Assembly (NCBI GenBank): GCA_037976565.1
Contig: CP137667.1
Coordinates: 124,001 to 188,000, forward strand
Length of the DNA stretch: 64,000 nucleotides
Direction: 5' to 3'
Source: Mesocentrotus franciscanus
Lineage: Eukaryota > Echinodermata > Echinoidea > Camarodonta > Strongylocentrotidae
Shown here: in pieces, positions 10,531-22,991 of the stretch
How positions within the stretch are numbered: position 1 is the first letter of the stretch
Layout: each line of letters starts with the position of its first letter
Program-made: the position numbers and the translations under genes
Notes under the pieces: generated by a model
What the model saw: only the letters and a program-made list of their open reading frames with translations
Databases searched by the model: none
What the model was told of the DNA's origin: nothing

Positions 10531-11251
10531 CTGCAGAAGTTTGAAGAACATGGTTTGAATAGAGTATAAGGGGTTTTGGATGGGGTACAGATATCTGTGT
10601 AGAAAACGGACAGTTTTGCTTAATATACCAGTAGCGCAAGAGGCGTCATTGCCGGCGTTATACACTCGGGCCTGTGAATGCAATTAATTTAGCCAATAAT
10701 TATGCCAGTAATGCAATGCAATACTTTCACTGCTTATTCTGCAATCAGTTTTGAAAGACGTCAGTCTTACATACATGATGTTTCAAAGACCACAATGTTT
10801 ACTGACGCTGCCCATCGATATCTAGTCGATGACACTGCCCTAAGATAGGAAAATAATAATCGTCTGCCTAAGGGGCCTACCCACCTTGACGACGACGACG
10901 ATAATGATTTGTTTTGCCGTGATTGAGCGCTACGAAAGCATGTTTATACAGTCATGCTTGTTGGTAAGCAACCAGTGGACCAAAGGCTTTAAATCCTCTC
11001 TGTGGGACTTGATAATGAGGATTAACAAATTACCATAGGGCACTAGCGCATCGACTTGGTTTCAAACCTGGGATACTCGATATTTTATTCAGAATTGACT
11101 TATGAAGCGTGGAAAGACAGATAATGAAAATACTAATTTGACGTTTGATTCGAAATTATTTTGATGACGGGACCAAAGATAATCTCTGTTTTAACCCTGA
11201 ATACAATTTTCCTGTAAAAGTGCAAGTAGATATGAAAACTCCGAAGCTCAC
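10531..11251. other. Intron 9, no other feature seen
   Basis: About 720 bp without recognisable repeat or gene. Confidence 0.5.
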
Positions 11252-11419
11252 CGCATTCTGGAGTAGTTGCTCTCCAGTCGATTATTATGCCTCTCTGTGT
11301 ACACTCGGCAGCATACATGGCAAATACATCACATTTACACGAATCAACGCCCTTACAGTTACACACATCATGACGGCAAGCATCATAGTAATCATGAGGG
11401 TCCACATGTTGACGGCAAG
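11252..11419 (-). CDS. Exon 9: second half of D2 C8 domain
   Basis: 168 nt, phase 1 to phase 1, acceptor TTTTTTAG, donor GTGAGC. It reads ACRQHVDPHDYYDACRHDVC, then SCKCDVFAMYAAECTQRG and IIIDWR...C. This is the canonical C8 second half, homologous to exon 3. Confidence 0.92.
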
Positions 11420-12030
11420 CTAAAAAAGACACACACAAAAAAGAGAGAAGGAAATTACGTTTGTAGTGTAAAAACCGGGAGTTTCTAAGATAGCTACATC
11501 CTACGAAACCAAGTGCCCGAGAGATCAACGGCCCATGAGACTGATATTCCAAGAGACCGACATGTTAGTCTCTTCGGCCTTTCATTTTTTTTTCTGAAAG
11601 ACGAGACGGTCCATTGTCGATTTCGTTGGCTGTCATTCTCGTGGGCTAATTGGTCTCGTGGGCTAGTCAATCTTATGTGCTAGTCAGTCTCGTGGGTTGG
11701 TCAATCTCCTGGGCTGTCAGTCTACTGGAATGTCTCTGTTCCTACCATATCGCCTGTTGATGACTGGACCAGATGTGTCAGCTTTTTTTCATTTTGCCAC
11801 TGAACTCATTCACCAATTTACTGTCACATCGTATAGCCTGCATGATTTGGTAGTTGGTAAAAGAAATGATATGGAAACACACTTACAGCTAGAAGTTTTG
11901 ATGTATGGAATCTGCAGAAAATTATGCAAAAACGAAAGTAATCTAAATCATTTTGGTGCAAACGAACCAAGAATAATATCGAGTACTATTGATGATATCA
12001 TGATTTGAGATAATACTAGAATAAACCTAC
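11420..12030. other. Intron 8, short GT-rich repeats only
   Basis: Around 11630-11720 the motif TCTCGTGGGCTAGT/TGGTC recurs a few times. Nothing else recognised. Confidence 0.5.
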
Positions 12031-12198
12031 CAGCGAATGCACTGTCTGTGAGGAGTCGATCACACTCGTTGGTAGCCGTCAGGGCCCTCTGGGAGTAGAG
12101 GTCGCATGGATCCGGTGTTGTGTCATCTTTTGTATCAGGACAGGATGATCCTAGCTTCCACTTGTTGGCAAAGGAGGTAGGATTTGCTTCGACATCAC
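12031..12198 (-). CDS. Exon 8: end of D2 VWD and start of C8
   Basis: 168 nt, phase 1 to phase 1, acceptor TTAATACAAG, donor GTAGGT. It encodes GDVEANPTSFANKWKLGSSC then PCDLYSQRALTATNECDRLL. FANKWK is the conserved end of VWD (FG.SWK), and C....A...C..LL.DSAF begins C8. It joins in phase to exon 7 across the giant intron. Confidence 0.88.
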
Positions 12199-12510
12199 CT
12201 TGTATTAAGAATTGACAAGTGCTTCTGAATGAAAAATTATTATTTGTTTGTTTACCAGACACTAAGCAATCTAGCTTTAATTTGTTCATTCAATATGCAA
12301 AACATTACATATTCTCTGCAAAATGCACAAGGGAACAGTTATCTTTCAATTCTTTTAAGAATATTCTATTACGCATTTTGTAAGTTGAGCGTTTTTTTAA
12401 ATATTAAACACAACAGTTTTTAACTACAGTGTTGTCCATAGATTTGGAATAAGTTTTTCTAAGTACCTCTTTTCATGAATTGACTGTGACAATATGATTT
12501 ATTCTTGATA

Positions 12511-14353
12511 CCCAGGACCAAAATCCAGTTGAAACCAATTGGAGCAAAACCAATTGAAACCAGTTGCCAACTGGTTTCAATAGGGAAATTGGAACAACTG
12601 GTTCCAATTGAAACCAGTTGAAACCAATAGCCAACTGGTTCCAATTGAAACCAGTTGAAACCAATTGCCAACTGGTTCCAGTTGCCTAATTGGTTTCAAA
12701 TGGAACCAGTTGTTCCAATTTCCCTATTGAAACCAGTTGGCTTCAACTGGTTTCAATTGGTTTCAACTGGTTTCAATTGGTTTCAATTGGTTTCAACTGG
12801 TTTCAATTGGTTTCAATTGGTTTCAACTGGATCCAATTGAAACTTACAGTTGGCATAAACTTAATTAGTTATAAGTTAATTAGCTCATGCACTAATTATC
12901 GCTCATGTCAACACAGAAGCATTGTTATATGTCTACATTAATTACAATGTAAAGGGCATTATAATATGCAGACCATTTCATATATAATATACTTAGCAAG
13001 GAAATAGGCCTATATGCTTGTATTTGATGTATTTTGTCCATGGTTAGTGTTTTACTAATCAACTTTTAATCTGTTGTAATTAAAACAATATGTTATTTAT
13101 GAACATGCTTATCATTGCTAATTAATCTTTATATGTATCTAAAACAAATGCATTACTTGCAAATGAAAATTAATTAATAAATACTTTGTAAATCAAAATA
13201 AATTACATAAAAACATTGATCTGCACACAAGCAGATAATATGCAAATTAACTGGTTTCAATTGGATCCAGTTGGGTAACTGGAAATATTTTCCAATTGGA
13301 ACCAGTTGGGTAACTGGAAAATTATCTTACTGGTTCCAGTTGAACTTCTAACTGGAACCAGTTGGGTAACTGGAAATGACTTCTAATTGGAACCAATTGG
13401 GTAACTGGAAAAGAATTCTTACTGGAACCAGTTGGGTAACTGGAAATGACTTCTAACTGGAACCAGTTGGGTAACTGGAAATGACTTCTAACTGGAAATG
13501 AATTCTAACTGGAACCAATTGGGTAACTGGAAATGAATTCTAACTGGAACCAATTGGGTAACTGGAAATGAATTCTAACTGGAACCAGTTGGGTAACTGG
13601 AAATGACTTCTAACTGGAAATGAATTCTAACTGGAACCAATTGGGTAACTGGAAATGAATTCTAACTGGAAATGAATTCTAACTGGAACCAATTGGGTAA
13701 CTGTAAATGAATTCTAACTGGAACCAATTGGGTAACTGGAAATGAATTCTAACTGGAACCAGTTGGGTAAATGGAACTTCTAACTGGAAATGAATTCTAA
13801 CTGGAACCAATTGGGTAACTGGAAATGAATTCTAACTGGAATCAATTGGGTAACTGGAAATGAATTCTAACTGGAACCAGTTGGGTAACTGGAAATGACT
13901 TCTAACTGGAAATGAATTCTAACTGGAACCAGTTGGGTAACTGGAAGTGACTTCTAACTGGAAATGAATTCTAACTGGAACCAGTTGGGTAACTGGAAAT
14001 GACTTCTAACTGGAAATGATCTTCTAACTGGAACCAGTTGGGTAACTGGAAATGACTTCTAACTGGAAATGAATTCTAACTGGAACCAGTTGGGTAACTG
14101 GAAATGACTTCTAACTGGAACCAATTGAGTAACTGGAAAAATTATCTTACTGGTTCCAGTTGCACTTCTTATTGGTTTGAACTGGAAATGACACCCCATA
14201 ACAATATTTTCCAGTTCGGTAATTGGTTTCAACTGGAAATTTTGTATTCCAATTGAAACCAATTGAAACCAATTGAAACCAATTGAAACCAGTTGAAACC
14301 AATTGAAACCAGCTGGAGATTTCAACTGGTTTCAATTGGATTTTGGTCCTGGG
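12511..14353. mobile_element. Inverted-repeat DNA element filled with minisatellite, TA target duplication
   Basis: Both ends start CCCAGGACCAAAATCCA followed by (A/G)TTGAAACCA(A/G)TTG in inverted orientation (12511-12541 and 14323-14353, one or two mismatches) and are flanked by TA (12509-12510 and 14354-14355). The inside holds a left array of 12-13-bp TTGAAACC(A/G)(A/G)T units (12530-12840), an AT-rich core (12841-13245) and a right array of about 35-bp units containing GGAACCAGTTGGGTAACTGG. No transposase ORF, so it is non-autonomous. TA duplication fits the Tc1/mariner group or related elements, but the superfamily is not certain. Confidence 0.8.
13250..14170. repeat. 35-bp minisatellite inside the TIR element
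   Basis: Units of GGAACCAGTTGGGTAACTGG plus AAATGACTTCTAACT or close variants repeat through the interval, with partial units giving 15-20-bp offsets. Confidence 0.9.
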
Positions 14354-14355
14354 TA

Positions 14356-15200
14356 GACAAAGTGTATATCTTCTCAGGACTTTATTTTTGGATCAGTTTC
14401 TCACTCTTTTTACACCAAACAAATAAAATAGATAACCAATAATTATTGGTATAATTATTATTATAACAAACCCAAAACAAACAACGACAACAAAACTGTG
14501 TGACTTTTATTTCCAGCATTAGCATAGTTTCGAACCGAGTTTGAAGGTATTACGCATTTTGGCTTCGTTGATATAATTAGGTAATGACTAAGAGTTCCAT
14601 GTCAAAGGACCGTTATGAGTAATTATTGAGTGTGAAATTTTTGTCTGTCCAAATTGAACTCTGAAATGTTTTGTAACTTGAGTGTTATGTTCATGTACAG
14701 CATTATACATCTCAAAAGATTATTACAACCATTTAAAGCGGTTATTAACCCGTTCCTTCCGAAATTATTCAGCCTGATAGTTGCCTCACAAACGAGAATA
14801 AAAGTCGAAGACTCGACCCGTTCGCTGCCGTAGCGTGCGAGTGTTCAGCGGGCCGCACAATGCGTGTGCGTTCAAGCAAGCTAAAGCCTGGCCAGTGGCT
14901 TCGACGAGCAGGAACCTAGCGCATGCGCAGATCATTTAGCAATCTGGCTTCGTCGCGTCGAGAGCAATTTGCACGCCCGTCCTCTCCCGTACTCCAAGCC
15001 TCTAATAGGTTTTTGTTTGTATAAGTTCTTTCAGCTCTTCTAGGCTTTTGTTCTTCGTTATCTTTTCTTCTTCTTCTTCTCCTTCTTCTTCTTCTTCTTC
15101 TTTTTACTTCTCAGTCTCATTTTATTTAGATAATAAATTTTATGAGGAAAATACAAACATTTTAAAAAGTAAAAGATTTGAATGTAAATCTCTGTTGCAT
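14356..15200. other. Intron segment, no feature recognised
   Basis: Unique-looking sequence with a GC-richer patch at about 14800-15000 and a (TTC)n tract at 15066-15110. Confidence 0.4.
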
Positions 15201-15229
15201 CAAATTAATATGAAACAGTTTATTATCCT

Positions 15230-15392
15230 ATATTGACGGTTATAATATACGTCGGACACTATACTTTAGCGAAAATATGTAAACATGATAAAATGAAACT
15301 AAAGAAGAACCATGCAAAGCTTAGGGTGGGGGTGATGGGAGAGACAAAATAGCATAATAATACTGACAATAATATAATGATGCGCTCAAATT

Positions 15393-15424
<32 letters not shown>

Positions 15425-17256
15425 TCTCTGTCTCTCTCTCTCTCTCTCTCTGTCTCTCTGTCTCTCTCTCTCTCTGGCTCTCTCAAAACCGTTTTCCTTC
15501 TTTATCTCTCATACTGTTTTCTGTCCCGCGATTTTTGAGAGCACGTTTCGACATACTCCTAAATAAGAATTGTTATTCATAATTTGTATATAACGCGTAA
15601 CCAGATTTTACCCTATCTGAAATATTCATTCAAAAATATAACAATCATGGAAAGATAAAGGAATAAACAAGAAGATGTGATTAAGTAAAATGTGACAGAC
15701 AAAAGATGATAGGAGAAATGATTGCTTCTCTCTCTCTCGAGTCGCTCGCTCGCTCTCTCAACGCAATTTTCCATCTTCATCTCTCGTACTGCTTTCCGTT
15801 CCGCTATTTGTTTTTATTCCGAAATTTTAGATTTTGAGAAAAATTATTATACAATAATATGAAGGAAAAAAATGGAACGAACGGCTGATATCGAAATGAG
15901 AAGGATATTACTGTACATAATTAAAAAAGTAAAAGTTTGAATGTATAAATCTCTGTTGCGTCAAATTGATACGAAGAAAATGCTTATTATGCTATATTGA
16001 CGGCATTATATACGTCGGACATTATACTTTAGCGAAAAGATATTTAAAAAAGAAAAAGAAAAATGAAGAGAAACTAAAGAAAAATTCAGAGGAAGGGGGG
16101 GGGGGTCATCGGAGAGACACAAAGCATAATAATACATACACAGAGAGCGTCCAGCTTTCTACCCCCCTCTCTCTCTCTCTTTCTCTCTGTGTCTATCTGC
16201 CAATGTCGTTTCGCCATTTGCTTGTATGCCGGCATCATTCCTTCTTTGAGATAAATGCTTATAACATACCCCTGGTAATGAACACATATACCTTAGATAT
16301 TATAGGGAACGAAAATAGAGAACAAGCGGCTGATAATGTCGAAATGAGAAGAATATTACTGTACAAAAATTATAGAAAGTAAAACTTTTGAATGGAAAAC
16401 CTTGTTGCATCAAAATAATATGATACGTTCATTATTATGCTATTGACGGAAATATTATACATCGGACATTATACTTTAGCACAAAAAGGTTGACAACATT
16501 ATGAGAGAAAGAATGAAACTTCCTCTTCCATTTACAAACATTTAAATAGCATAAGCACCCTACGAAAATAGAAGAAGTCATGAAGAGGGAGACAAGAAAA
16601 ATATGAAAAGTACACAACAAATAAATATAAAACAGATATGATTCTATATAGAACGGAAGATGATAGGGAAACGTAATAGTTTGTAAGTATTTGCAAATTT
16701 TGACAATTATAGTTTGTAAGTATTGACAAAGTATATACAAACAAAAATGACACAGAAATATTTGCAAGTATTTGGGACCTATATAGAATATACGAAAAGA
16801 GTTATGTCTTAGGCCAATGCACCTTCAGCTAAGTTACGTAAGAAGAACAAAGGACGTGGCCAAGGGTAAAGCTCGTTGTCATGGTTATAAACTCCAACAA
16901 TAGAAGAGAGCGGAAGGGTATAATTGATTTACAATGAACCTGACATACAGCATTGATGATCCTTGTATACTACATGTAATGTATATAGCTTCAGATAACC
17001 CTGTTTTTTCGGGGGTATAGGTGGTAAAGATAAAGGAATGAACAAGAAGATGTGATGAAGTAAAATGTCACAGACAGAAAGCTGATTTGTAATTTGTATG
17101 TAATAATGTAATTATCTATAATATGTATGTAATAATGTAGGCCTAATATGTAATATGTATGTGATAATGTAAGTTGTATAAATGTAACAGTAATGTATAA
17201 ATGTAAAGCGCATAGAGGATTATCATCGATGATTATTATGCGCTATATAAATCACA

Positions 17257-17294
<38 letters not shown>

Positions 17295-19440
17295 GAGAAA
17301 TGATTGTTCTCTCTCTTTTTTCTCTCTATAATCTATATGTCTCTCGCTCTCTCTCTCTCTCTCGCTCGCTCGCTTTCTCGGCGCCGTTTTCCATCTTCAT
17401 CTCTGGTACTGTTTTCCGTTCCGCTATTTGCTTTTATTCCGAAAGCATTCCGTTCGATCTTCAGATAAATTATTAACCCATGCATAACCTCGATATGGAG
17501 AAGGAAAACACTGAACGAGCGCCTGATAATGTCGAAATGAGAAGAATATTACTGTACAATAATTATACAAAATACAACTTTTGAATGTAAATCTCTGTTG
17601 CGTCAAATTGATGTGGAAAAAGGGTTATTATATGCTATATTAGCGGTCCACCTCCCTGGTCGGACATTATACTTTAGCGAAAAGATATAAACACACAAAA
17701 TACAGAGAAACTAAAGAAAGAAATCAGAGCTGGAGGGGAAGGGGTGATCGGAGAGACAAATTTATAATAATACAGTACAGGCTACGTCCAACTTTCTATC
17801 TCCCCCTTCTCTCTGTCTGTCTGTCTGTCTCTCTCTCTATGTCTCTCTCTCTCTCTCTGTATATCTGTCAATTTCCATCTTCATCTTTCATATTGTTTTC
17901 TATTCTGCCTTTGCTTGTATGCCGGTATCATTCCTTCCTTGACATAAATTATTATAACACATCCCTGATGAGTCCACAGTTATATACCTTATAATTATCA
18001 TAGGGAACGAAATAGAGAACGAGCGGCTGATGATGTCGAAATGAGAAGAATATTATTATAAAAAGTAAAACTGTTGAATTTAAATCTCTGTTGCATCAAA
18101 TTGATATGAAAAAATGTTTATTATGCTATATTGACGGTACTTTTTGACGTCGGACATTATACTTTAGCGAAATGATATAAACAAACAAAAAAGAGAGAAA
18201 ATAAAGAAAAAATCAGAGCAGGAGGAGGCCGGGGGATGATCGGAGAGACAAATATAATAATAAATACAGTACATGCTACGTCCAACTTCTTATCTCCCCT
18301 CCCCTCTCTCTCTCTCTCTCTGCCTATCTGTCAATATCGTTTTCCATCTTCTTCTTTATTGTTTTCTATTCCGCCATTTCTTTGTATGCCGGAATCATTC
18401 CTTCCTTGAGATAAATTATTATAACATATCCCTGATGACGTTCACAGTCAAATACCTTATATTTATTATAGGGAACGAAATAGAAAACGAGCGGCTGATA
18501 ATGTCGAAATGAGAAGAATATTACTGTACAATATAAATTATAAAAAGTAATACTTTGGAATGAAAATCTGTGTTGCATCAAATTGATATGGAAAAATGTT
18601 TATTTATGCTATATTGACGGTACTATTTTACGTCGGATATTATACTTTAGCGAAAAGATATAAACAAGAAAAGAAAAGAGAAACAAAAGAAAAAATCAGA
18701 GCTAGGGAGGGGCAGGGGCTGATCGGAGAGACAAATATCATAATAAAAATACAGTAACAGACTACGTCCAACTTTCTATCTCTCCCCCTCTCTCTCTCTC
18801 TCTCTTTCTCTCACTGTCTATCTGTCAATGTCGTTTCCATCTTTCATATTGTTTTATATTCCGCCATTTACTTGTTTGCCCTGCATCATTCCTTCCTTGA
18901 GATCAATTATTATAACATATCCCTGATGAGTTCACAGTCAAAATTATACCATATATTTATAATATGGAACGAAATAGAGAGCGGCTGATGATGTCGAAAT
19001 GAGAAGGATATTACTGTACAATATAAATCATAAAAGTAATACTTTGGAATGTAAATCTCTGTTGCATCAAATTGATATGGAAAAATGTTTATTTATGCTA
19101 TATTGACGGTACTATTTTAGGTCGGATATTATACTTTAGCGATAAGATATAAACAAACAAAAAGAGAGAAACTAACGGAAAAACAAATCAGAGCTAAGGG
19201 GGTGGGGGGGGCTGATCGGAGAGACAAATATCATGATAAAAATACAGTAACAGACTACGTCCAACTTTCTATCTCCCCCCTCTCTCTCTCTCTCTCTCTT
19301 CTCACTGTCTATCTGTACAATAAAAATTATAAAAAGTAAAACTTGAGTGTAGGTCTCTGCTGCATCAAATTGATATGAAGAAAAAAAGTTTATGATATAT
19401 TGACGGAAATAATATACATCGGACATTATACTTCAGCACA
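15230..19440. repeat. CT-rich array with unit of about 485 bp
   Basis: Units contain a block like TTGACGGTAC...GTCGGACATTATACTTTAGCG, a GGAGAGACAAA segment, a (CT)n tract and GAACGAGCGGCTGATAATGTCG. TTTAGCG marks occur near 15260, 16025, 16475, 17670, 18165, 18650 and 19140, with 480-490-bp spacing over 17.6-19.2 kb. Short ORFs here are products of the CT tracts. Confidence 0.85.
16741..17290 (+). repeat. Dispersed repeat with SINE/LINE-like tail, copy 1
   Basis: Near-identical block repeated at 19536-20079 and 27826-28370. It ends with GTAAAGCGCATAGAGG, TATGCGCTATATAAATCA and an (ATT)n tract. GCGCTATATAAAT followed by ATT repeats resembles 3' tails of L2/CR1-type LINEs and their SINEs (family knowledge). 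No RT seen. Confidence 0.6.
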
Positions 19441-19535
19441 AAAAGGTTATCTGGAAGTAGGTGGACAACATTATAAGTGAAAGAATGAAACTTGCTCTTC
19501 CATTTACAAAATTTCAATAGCATAAGCACCCTACA

Positions 19536-20079
19536 AACAAAAATGACACAGAAATATTTGCAAGTATTTGGGACCTATATAGAATATACGAAAAGAGTTA
19601 TGTTTTAGGCCAATGCACCTTCAGCTAAGTTACGTAAGAAGAACAAAGGACGTGGCCAAGGGTAAAGGTCGTTGTCATGGTTATAAACTCCGACAATAGA
19701 AGAGAGCGGAAGGGTATAATTGATTCACAATGAACCTGACATACAGCATTGATGATCCTTGTATACTACATGTTATGTATATAGCTTCAGATAACCCTGT
19801 TTTTTCGGGGTATAGGTGGTAAAGGTAAAGGAATGAACAAGAAGATGTGATGAAGTAAAATGTCACAGACAGAAAGCTGATTTGTAATTTGTATGTAATA
19901 ATGTAATTATCTATAATATGTATGTAATAATGTAGGCCTAATATGTAATATGTATGTGATAATGTAAGTTGTATAAATGTAACAGTAATGTATAAATGTA
20001 AAGCGCATAGAGGATTATCATCGATGATTATTATGCGCTATATAAATCACAATTATTATTATTATTATTATTATTATTA
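19536..20079 (+). repeat. Dispersed repeat with SINE/LINE-like tail, copy 2
   Basis: Near-identical to 16741-17290 with a few substitutions. It lies just upstream of the first tyrosine-recombinase retrotransposon. Confidence 0.6.
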
Positions 20080-20390
20080 TGAGAAATGATTGTTCTCTCT
20101 CTTTTTTCTCTCTACTGTACTGTACCAAATAGAAAAACTGTGTGACTCCGACACTTTATGGCAAGATAATATTATTTGTCTGCGGTACGATTGTATAGCA
20201 GACAAATGTTGTTTGTATCGTTAATGAATGCATACTTATGTTGGGTCCGGGGCTGTGCCCCGATGGAATGTAATTTGCATAGGCAGCTCGTACAGGTGTG
20301 CGAGCTAATTCTGCCACGGAGACCAGGGCGTGGCATGAATTAGTGTGTAATTGAATCATTCTAGCTTGAACTTTCAACGAGACAACTACA

Positions 20391-20642
20391 GTGGAGCCGA
20401 CCGAGGTTGTCGATCTCGTAAACGCGGACAGGCGAGACAACCAAACGGGGCTGCCAGGCCAGCCCGATTCGTTGATTTCTAAGAAGTTTTTTCAGCAGCA
20501 TATTAATAGCAATCAGAAAGCCGGGATCGTGTTTTCGTGTGGAAAAGCAGGGCATTGGAGAGTTGACGACAGAGAGGTCTTCATTTATCTTCTTTACAAT
20601 ACAGAGCTAAGTAAAATTATCCTTACATTCACCCGTTTATAG
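20391..20642 (+). pseudogene. Gag-like remnant with zinc knuckle, copy A
   Basis: 84-codon frame starting at ATG just after repeat A1. It contains SCGKAGHWRVDD, part of a CCHC zinc knuckle typical of retroelement nucleocapsid. In copy B a one-base difference brings the first Cys into frame (CFSCGKAGHWRVDD). The last Cys position is Asp in both. Truncated compared with real Gag proteins. Confidence 0.55.
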
Positions 20643-21448
20643 GGTTAATTTACCCAATAATCTTTCTGGAAAGGTTTGTCTCGAGAGAGAGAGAGAGAGA
20701 GGTAAATTGGTAAAGAAGAAGTGTATTAGGTAATACAAAAGGAAAGATTCTCCATGTACTAAAACGGTGTGTTAAATGAGTTTCGTAACTGTCCAAATGG
20801 CACCTCCTGTAGGAGACTACGAGAAAATTAAGAAGGAATGTTGGAAAATGTATTGATATATATATAAATGCTGATAATTATGTTTGATATAATTGAACAA
20901 GGGTACAAATTACCCTTACATTCAACTCCTTTAGGGATTAATTTGCCCTATAATCTTTCTGCCAAAGACCATTCGAAATTTGTCGAGAGAGATATGGGTA
21001 AATTGGTAGAGAAGGATTGTATAACTGAATAAGAGGAGGAGGTTGAAGGAAAGTAAAGATCACCGTGCATTGGAGTGTGACACGAGTTTCGTAGCTGGTA
21101 TATACCATTTCCTGTAGGGAGACTACGAGAGAAGAAGGAATTGTTTTGGGGAGAAAAAGAAAATTGCTCATAGATACGTCTGGGATAGTAGAACAAGGGT
21201 ACAAGTTCCCTTTACATCTCATTTAGGTATTAATAGAGTAGAAATGTATTAACGAGGTTGAAAAGAGGCTTCTTGTAATAAATTCTGTGTCCGATTACGA
21301 AGGACAGTGCAGATAAGTTCGAGATTGAAGGAGCGTCAATCTCAATTAATACAAAGAGAAATATGAAGATGTTTAATTGTGAAGGATGAAATGGGTGACT
21401 ATGTGTTCACGTTCGGCCTGAAGTTGGCATTAATACCTTCACATTGGT

Positions 21449-21703
21449 ATGGTCAATGAGGAAAGCCATATGTTAGGCTTTGCCTGGGATTTCGGTGAAA
21501 TAAGGTATCACGTTGTCAACGTTTTACTTTTAGGCATTTCTACCTCGGGGTATGGGTTCACCATGATGAGATTTGTTGTCAGTTATTGGCGTGGTCATGG
21601 TCATAATGCAATCATGTTTCTTGAACACGGAATTGCAGGACATGACAGCAGAAAAGGGGCTGATTCTCAACGTGTCTCAGTACTAAAGGAACCTAAGGTC
21701 TAG
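21449..21703 (+). pseudogene. Reverse transcriptase remnant, copy A
   Basis: 84-codon frame reading HMLGFAWDF, LLLGISTSGYGFTMM and VVSYWRGHGHNAIMFLEHG. In DIRS/Ngaro-type and Ty3-like RTs this stretch reads LGF.W.F...F.VLPFG...A...F......YWR..G....YLDDG. The catalytic YxDD is replaced by FLEH, so the enzyme is dead. Weaker in-frame matches (EEKCQW) follow downstream after a stop. Confidence 0.65.
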
Positions 21704-22329
21704 GTCTTCTTCTTGCTGAAGAAAAATGTCAGTGGGCAATACTTCCTGGCTAGGACTAAATTGGGATTTTTTTTTTTGAACGAACGAGTACGAATCGCAA
21801 AGAAACGCATTAACGATTTTATGGTTTCTATTTCCACTATAATTTCTAAAGATCGAAGGTCTGGTATTTTTTTAGCTCGTTAGGTCTCTAGCGAAGGTAG
21901 TGGGAAAGATAGTGTCAATGCACATCGTGTTTGGATAATCGGTGTGTCAATTCATAGCTGCAGTCTGAGCATGAGTAGATAAAGGTCATTGCAGACCAAA
22001 TTGTGAAATACACGGAGACAAAATACTGGATAGTGTTAATGAAAGTGATGTAATCATTATTCATTTTATGCACAAGCAGTGCACTCCACGATACACAGGT
22101 GGAAGAATTCTTTGAAAAGGGGACACAAAGGCTATTTATATAGTACCTCCATCGCTATTGGAGTGATTATTTCAAAGTGTGTTAAGTGGGAACTCTTCAT
22201 TTTTTTGAGGATCCGTGGATAACCGTGAACTGGTCTATTAAAGACAATGGAGTCGTTCAAGTGTGTGAACAGAAAGAGTTGGAATGCTCCTATCTCGGTA
22301 AACATGAGATATGCTGGCTGGGTTCGGTT

Positions 22330-22991
22330 TTTGCAGGAAAATGTAGACAAGTTAAATAGTAACACAGAACTCATGGGAGTTTGGTCTGAGTCTGAGAAGA
22401 TTCAAAGCTCCTCGTGGAGAGTGCCCGAAGCCGTCGTGAGAACGGAAAGTGTTGTTCGAGCATCGCCTGGAAGGGCGAAGTGTACGCTGGTACACGGACA
22501 ACAAGAATGTTGTGGACATCGTGATAAAATGGAGTAGTAACTCCGCCTGCCAAGAAAAGGCTTTGGAAATACGTATTGTTTGTGAAGAAAACGTTGTAAA
22601 ATTGATCCGGCTTGGGTATCTAGACGTGAGAACAAGCAGGTTGATAGATTGAGTGTAGACAAGTTAAATAGTAACATAGAACTCATGGGAGTTTGGTCCG
22701 AGTCTGAGAAGATTCAAAGCTCCTCGTGGAGAGTGCTCGAAGCCGTCGTGAGAACGGCAAGTATTGTTCGAGCATCGCCTGGAAGGGCGAAGTGTACGCT
22801 GGTACACGGACAACAAGAATGTTGTGGACATCGTGATAAAATGGAGTGGTAACTCCGCCTGCCAAGAAAAGGCTTTGGAAATACGAATTGTTTGTGAAGG
22901 AAACAATGTCAAAATGTATCCGGCTTGGATATCTTAGACGTGAGAATAGGCAGGTTGATAGATTGAGTAGGACGTCAGACAGTGACGACTG
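22330..22991 (+). pseudogene. RNase H remnant with internal 312-bp tandem duplication, copy A
   Basis: In changing frames the region reads SSSWR, RWYTDNKNVVDIV, ACQEKALEIRIVCE and, at the end, a segment with an RxEN...VDRLS pattern and SDDWH. This is the RNase H plus tail seen in tyrosine-recombinase retrotransposons (TDN.nvv, ...LSR..D.DDW). Bases 22343-22654 are repeated at 22655-22966. Frameshifts separate the motifs. Confidence 0.65.

Noticed and set aside
12459..12941. FNWFQLV-rich frames in the minisatellite
   Set aside because: Peptide repeats caused by TTGAAACC/GGTTTCAA units in all frames; not a gene.
13250..14170. Regular direct repeats resembling a CRISPR array
   Set aside because: Repeat and 'spacer' parts are both repeated, the genome is eukaryotic, and the array lies inside a TIR element: it is a minisatellite.
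15259..15486. Arg/Glu-rich frame
   Set aside because: Translation of a (CT)n microsatellite.
20170..20387. 5' LTR of a Ty3- or BEL-type retrotransposon
   Set aside because: The upstream half (repeat B) is absent before A1 while a second B follows A2, and a tyrosine recombinase relic is present; this fits split direct repeats better.
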